Source of the DNA: Puffinus mauretanicus
Taxonomy: Eukaryota > Chordata > Aves > Procellariiformes > Procellariidae
Reading direction: 5' to 3'
Assembly (NCBI GenBank): GCA_023333565.1
Contig: JAJKFH010003627.1
Coordinates: 6,181,501 to 6,245,500 of the forward strand
Length of the DNA stretch: 64,000 nucleotides
The notes below the pieces were generated by a model. The model searched no databases and was not told the DNA's origin. It saw only the letters and a program-made list of their open reading frames with translations. Below are positions 60,571 to 64,000 of this stretch, piece by piece. Position 1 is the stretch's first letter. Each line of letters opens with the position of its first letter. The translations under genes were made by a program, and so were the position numbers.

Positions 60571-62195
60571 AACGCTACCTTCTCCCCTCCCACACCCGGG
60601 CAAGAGAAATGAGGCAGGTCCCGGCTGAAAGAGGAGGGAAAGAACAAATCTGGCTCTCTCCCCCCTCCTCTGCGAAGTCCTGTGTTGCAGACACCTCAGG
60701 CTGAGCTTGGATTTTCAACCCTAAATCCCGTTAAGCCCCTGATCCCTCTAGCAGGGAGCAGCGACGACACTGTATCCCGGGCAGCGGAGCGGCGGCTGGG
60801 GGCTTCGGGCCTGGGGTATTAAACCAAAGCTTTCTTGCTGGGTTTAGGTAATCCACGTGGGCACCGTTCCCTTTTGTTCGCCAACAGGCCTGAGGGGGCC
60901 AACGCGCAGTGATTTTACTGGACTGGGAGTACAAAAAGATTTTTAAAAGAACTAATAATAGCCATATTAATAATACATCTGGAGAGTATGTCATAAATTA
61001 AGGGACCGAATACCTTTGGAGTGGGGCTCTTGCCCATGTGAAAATTTCTCTGTTGCCTTTCTCCATCAGAGGATAGTTTATGCATTTGAAATAAAAATTA
61101 AAATACTTCCTGCTAGGAGAGAGGAATGCGGAAACCGCAAGCATCCCAGCTAGTTATCCTTCCCTTTACTGCAGCAATGGGTGGTCATCTGTTAAAACCC
61201 CAAATCTCACTTCTGGCTGGGTGGACAACTTGAAGCCATCCCTGGAGAAAGCCACGTCCATGGCTGCTGCCCCCACTTAGGGGGGTTTTTTAGGGCATTT
61301 CCAAATGAAGAGCCAAATCCTGCATTACTGGAGCTCCATAAGAAGCTGGGGGCGTCGTGCCTGAGTGGACTATTGGTCCTACACGTGGTGGTGGGCTCCA
61401 CCTCCCAGATGAAGGTCGCTTCAGCAGCCGCATGTCATACATGCCCATTTACATTCAGGCCACTCAGGGAGGACAGATGATGTTAGGCTGAATTTGGGAA
61501 TGTCTGAAGCTAATGCTCCAGGGAGCTTAGTTGTTCCAAAGACGAGGATTAGACCCAGGGGGGGATCTAACATCAATATTGATGGGGAGTGAGGTGGGAT
61601 TGACATTTCAGGCTCCTTTGCACTGGTACCCAGGCTTCTTGTCTTGCAAAAACTTCTTGGGAACTGTGATGGGGTATCTGATGGAAGACTGGCATATTCC
61701 ATGTCTCCAAAAATCTTTCCATCCCACAAGATAGCCATAGCCAACACCACTTCCCAACTCCTAATGGATCACTGGGTGGGAGGGATGTCTGTCCAGACAG
61801 CTATATGGCACGTGGGTGTATCTGATGTGCTGCCATCAAGTGCCTTCTAACCAGAAGCCAGCTGGGGATCTACAGAGTAGTTTTGGCTTTATTTTCTAAG
61901 GCAATGTTAACAACAAGTCTGGCTTTTGCTGGAGCTGGACCTTGCCTCCAGCCGGACGTGGGAGAAAGCAAAAACACAGATGACGATGGTGACAAGACAG
62001 AAGTTATTTCAGGACAGACTTCCCTTGGAGCAATTTGTCTCTCTGAAGTGCGTAGTTATGGGGGGAGAGAGCTGCTTGTCAGCTACCAACGCAGCAAAGG
62101 CTTGAGCTTGAGTCTCGCTTGGGCTGCAGCCACGCTGGCTGGAGAGGATCCATGCATAAGGCAAAGGTGGAAATCCCCTCGGCGTCGCAGCAGAG
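60571..62195. other. Unique DNA, no gene recognised
   Basis: A mildly CpG-rich part lies at about 60.75-60.91 kb. Frames of up to 138 codons overlap on both strands and match nothing recognised. Confidence 0.5.
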
Positions 62196-62275
62196 TTCAG
62201 CTTGGAAGGCATCTCCAGAGGTGTCTAGTCCAATCCATCAGTGAAAGCAGGGCCAGCTTTGAAGTTACAACCCCT
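62196..62275 (-). mobile_element. CR1 LINE 3'-end scrap (antisense)
   Basis: 'AGCTTGGAAGGCATCTCCAG', 'AGGTGTCTAGTCCAATCCAT' and 'GCAGGGCCAGCTTTGAAGTT' are reverse-strand words of the avian CR1 3' end. The outermost 3' terminus is missing or diverged. Confidence 0.8.
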
Positions 62276-62969
62276 CTACGTGCTCCCATGAGCATCTGAG
62301 TCCATCTCAGTCCAAGTAAGCTGTATTATCTTTCAAGTACTGGATGTGTGCTAGCTCTGCGCATTTGGAGAGCAATGGGTTTGGGAGTGGTCTAAGGCAC
62401 AGCTGAGCTGGCCAGGCCCAGCACCATCTCCAGCAGCGTGGCTGTACATCTGCGAGGAGGTCATCTCTGGGCTGGGGCAGCTGCAGCTGGAAGGGAGTAA
62501 GTGAGCACAGCCGTCGGGACCACCCCTGCCCTCCAGGGACTGGACTTAAACCGCCAACACAGAAAGAAGACATGGAAGGAGAAAAGAGAAGTCAAGTTAA
62601 CATGCACAACGTCCATGAGAGAGCTGGGAATAGAAAAAAAACAGGTTTTGGGAGTTGTGGGCCAGGAATTATCCAGTAGGCGAGGTCACTCCTCTGATGT
62701 AGCACGCTCTGGCCATGCTCCTCTCCATGAACGCTGCCCTGATGTCCTGCTTCCCCATGCCCAGCTGTGCTTCAACACACAGCTTGAGGGCTTCAGCCAA
62801 TGGGCCTCCAGAGAAAGAGGTGGCGTTTCTGCTGCAGAAATCCCATTTTATGCTCAAAAAGGTTCTTCTTTTTTTTGAGGGAGAGGCTAGCAAGGTTGAA
62901 CAAAGAAAACGGGAGGCGTGGGAGAGCGTTACCTGGGGCAGCGCTGGGTTGGGGCTCAGCAGAAGTGGT
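62276..62969. other. Unique DNA, nothing recognised
   Basis: A 125-codon plus frame (62501-62878) and a 108-codon minus frame overlap and have no visible domain. No repeat is recognised. Confidence 0.5.
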
Positions 62970-63040
62970 TTCTGACGCTGGCCAGGTGTGGGCATGTCGC
63001 CCTGACCTCCCGTGCCTCAGTTTCCCCATCTCTAAAAGTA
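62970..63040 (+). mobile_element. MIR-type SINE fragment
   Basis: 'GCCCTGACCTCCCGTGCCTC' followed by 'AGTTTCCCCATCTCTAAAAG' matches the MIR centre 'CACTTAACCTCTCTGTGCCTCAGTTTCCCCATCTGTAAAATGG'. A weaker continuation may exist to about 63200. Confidence 0.65.
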
Positions 63041-63270
63041 ACCACCCGGGTGTTAGTGCTGCGTGTGCTCACTCACGCAGCACTCGGGACCTCTTGGCTG
63101 TCCTGCAGTTCAAACCGTTGTCGGGCCCTGGGCAGCGGAGGCAAAGGGAGGATCTAATAAAATTTGGTGTTGGCTTACACTTGGCGGTTCAGCTGTCAGA
63201 GAGAGATCAGCAGCAATACAGCTGAATAAAGGCATGGGCAGGAGTTTCCCTCCATGAGGAACAGCTTTGG

Positions 63271-63296
63271 GCTAGGGTGCAGCGCTAGGGTGCAGC
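63271..63296. repeat. 13-bp perfect tandem duplication
   Basis: GCTAGGGTGCAGC occurs twice back to back (63271-63283 and 63284-63296) with no mismatch. Confidence 0.9.
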
Positions 63297-64000
63297 AGGG
63301 GCGACCGATGTTCCTGCAAGTGGAGAGGAGAGGACACGTTTCTGCTGGTCAGTGCTATGCTGGCTGTCTTGGGGAGGGCAGGTTTGTGCCTCCAGTGCCA
63401 TTTGCAGCAGAGCCTGCGTGTTTCTTTTCCGTAATGGGGACAGACCACTGCAATGCACACATTTTGTCAGGCTGTCACTATCTGATCAGAGCAAGAACCA
63501 TCTCTGCTGGAAGCGCTTCCCTCATCCCCGTATGCTTCTGCTGTTGTCCCTAAACACAAGTGACACCTGGGACTACATGGGGTGGCCGCAGTCAGAAGAG
63601 AAAGTCCCTTGTCCCTGAAATCTGATAGCACGTTATCAGGCACACTGATAGAAAACCTTCAATATTACCAGGAGACTGGAGACATGAGGCACAGGTCATC
63701 TACAGGGAGAGAAAATGGTAATATAGGTGGTTAGGGGGGTTGATTTATTTTTTCCTAGCCATGTACTGCTTTTCTGAAATGTATATTCTGCCCTGGGAGC
63801 AGCGTTCACGCGAGCCCTTTCTGTAGCTGCGCTCTGAGCATCACACTAAGCAAACACAGAAATCACTGGCGGTGCTCGGCGACCCTCGCTCCGGCTTGAC
63901 CTGCCGGGCTCAAGATCTCGTTGGTGAAAGTCTGCTATGTGTTAGCAAGTAACTGTTCAAACACAGATGCTGCCTGTGTCAAGGAGGCTTTTTGCTCAGA
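63297..64000. other. Unique DNA, nothing recognised
   Basis: No gene, repeat family or RNA gene is recognised up to the window edge. Open frames of 62-99 codons have no visible domain. Confidence 0.5.

Noticed and set aside
1..64000. CRISPR array, bacterial operon, endogenous retrovirus or viral insertion
   Set aside because: No regularly spaced repeats, no ribosome-binding-site/operon layout, no paired long terminal repeats and no recognisable viral frame.

Overview
This window looks like an intergenic or deep-intronic stretch of a bird nuclear genome. The main evidence is three antisense copies and one sense copy of the avian CR1 LINE 3' end, with the typical 'AGGTTGGAAGG...CATCTAGTCCA' wording or its reverse complement. 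Several very old amniote repeats are also still readable: MIR-type SINE pieces and L3/CR1-like LINE tails. A crocodilian or turtle is not strictly excluded, but the CR1 3' ends read as avian. Base composition is moderately AT-rich by eye, with a few short CpG-rich islets. I see no bacterial or organellar gene organisation.

No protein-coding exon is supported. The longest open frames (192, 179, 165, 161 and 152 codons) show no recognisable domain. They are about as long as chance predicts in 64 kb at this composition, or they lie on simple repeats and transposon remnants. I therefore annotate no CDS. I also recognise no tRNA, rRNA, snoRNA or known microRNA, and no LTR retrovirus or DNA transposon with intact ends.

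Layout. 1-7.9 kb: unique sequence with two small inverted-repeat structures and one 74-75 bp imperfect duplication. 7.9-11.4 kb: an L3-like LINE tail, two ancient amniote repeat fragments, a GC-rich patch with a (GC)n tract, and a CRE plus AP-1 pair. 11.4-25.7 kb: mostly unique, with a clean 39-bp tandem duplication (14.8 kb), MIR pieces, two antisense CR1 fragments, an L3-like tail and an isolated CpG-rich islet (24.5 kb). 25.7-38 kb: unique AT-rich DNA with homeodomain-type motif clusters near 28.0, 31.5 and 35.8 kb that could be conserved regulatory elements. 38-58.5 kb: scattered ancient repeats and the longest CR1 copy (46.4-46.8 kb). 58.5-64 kb: a 282-bp polypyrimidine block with a roughly 46-bp higher-order period, followed directly by a CpG-rich segment, a cluster of NF-E2/MAF-type sites, an AT-rich homeodomain-motif stretch, a CR1 scrap and a MIR piece.

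Taken together this is a gene-poor, repeat-poor region where very old repeats are still visible. That fits a slowly evolving gene desert or large intron that may hold long-range regulatory DNA. That reading is inference and depends on cross-species alignment. No new gene system was found.
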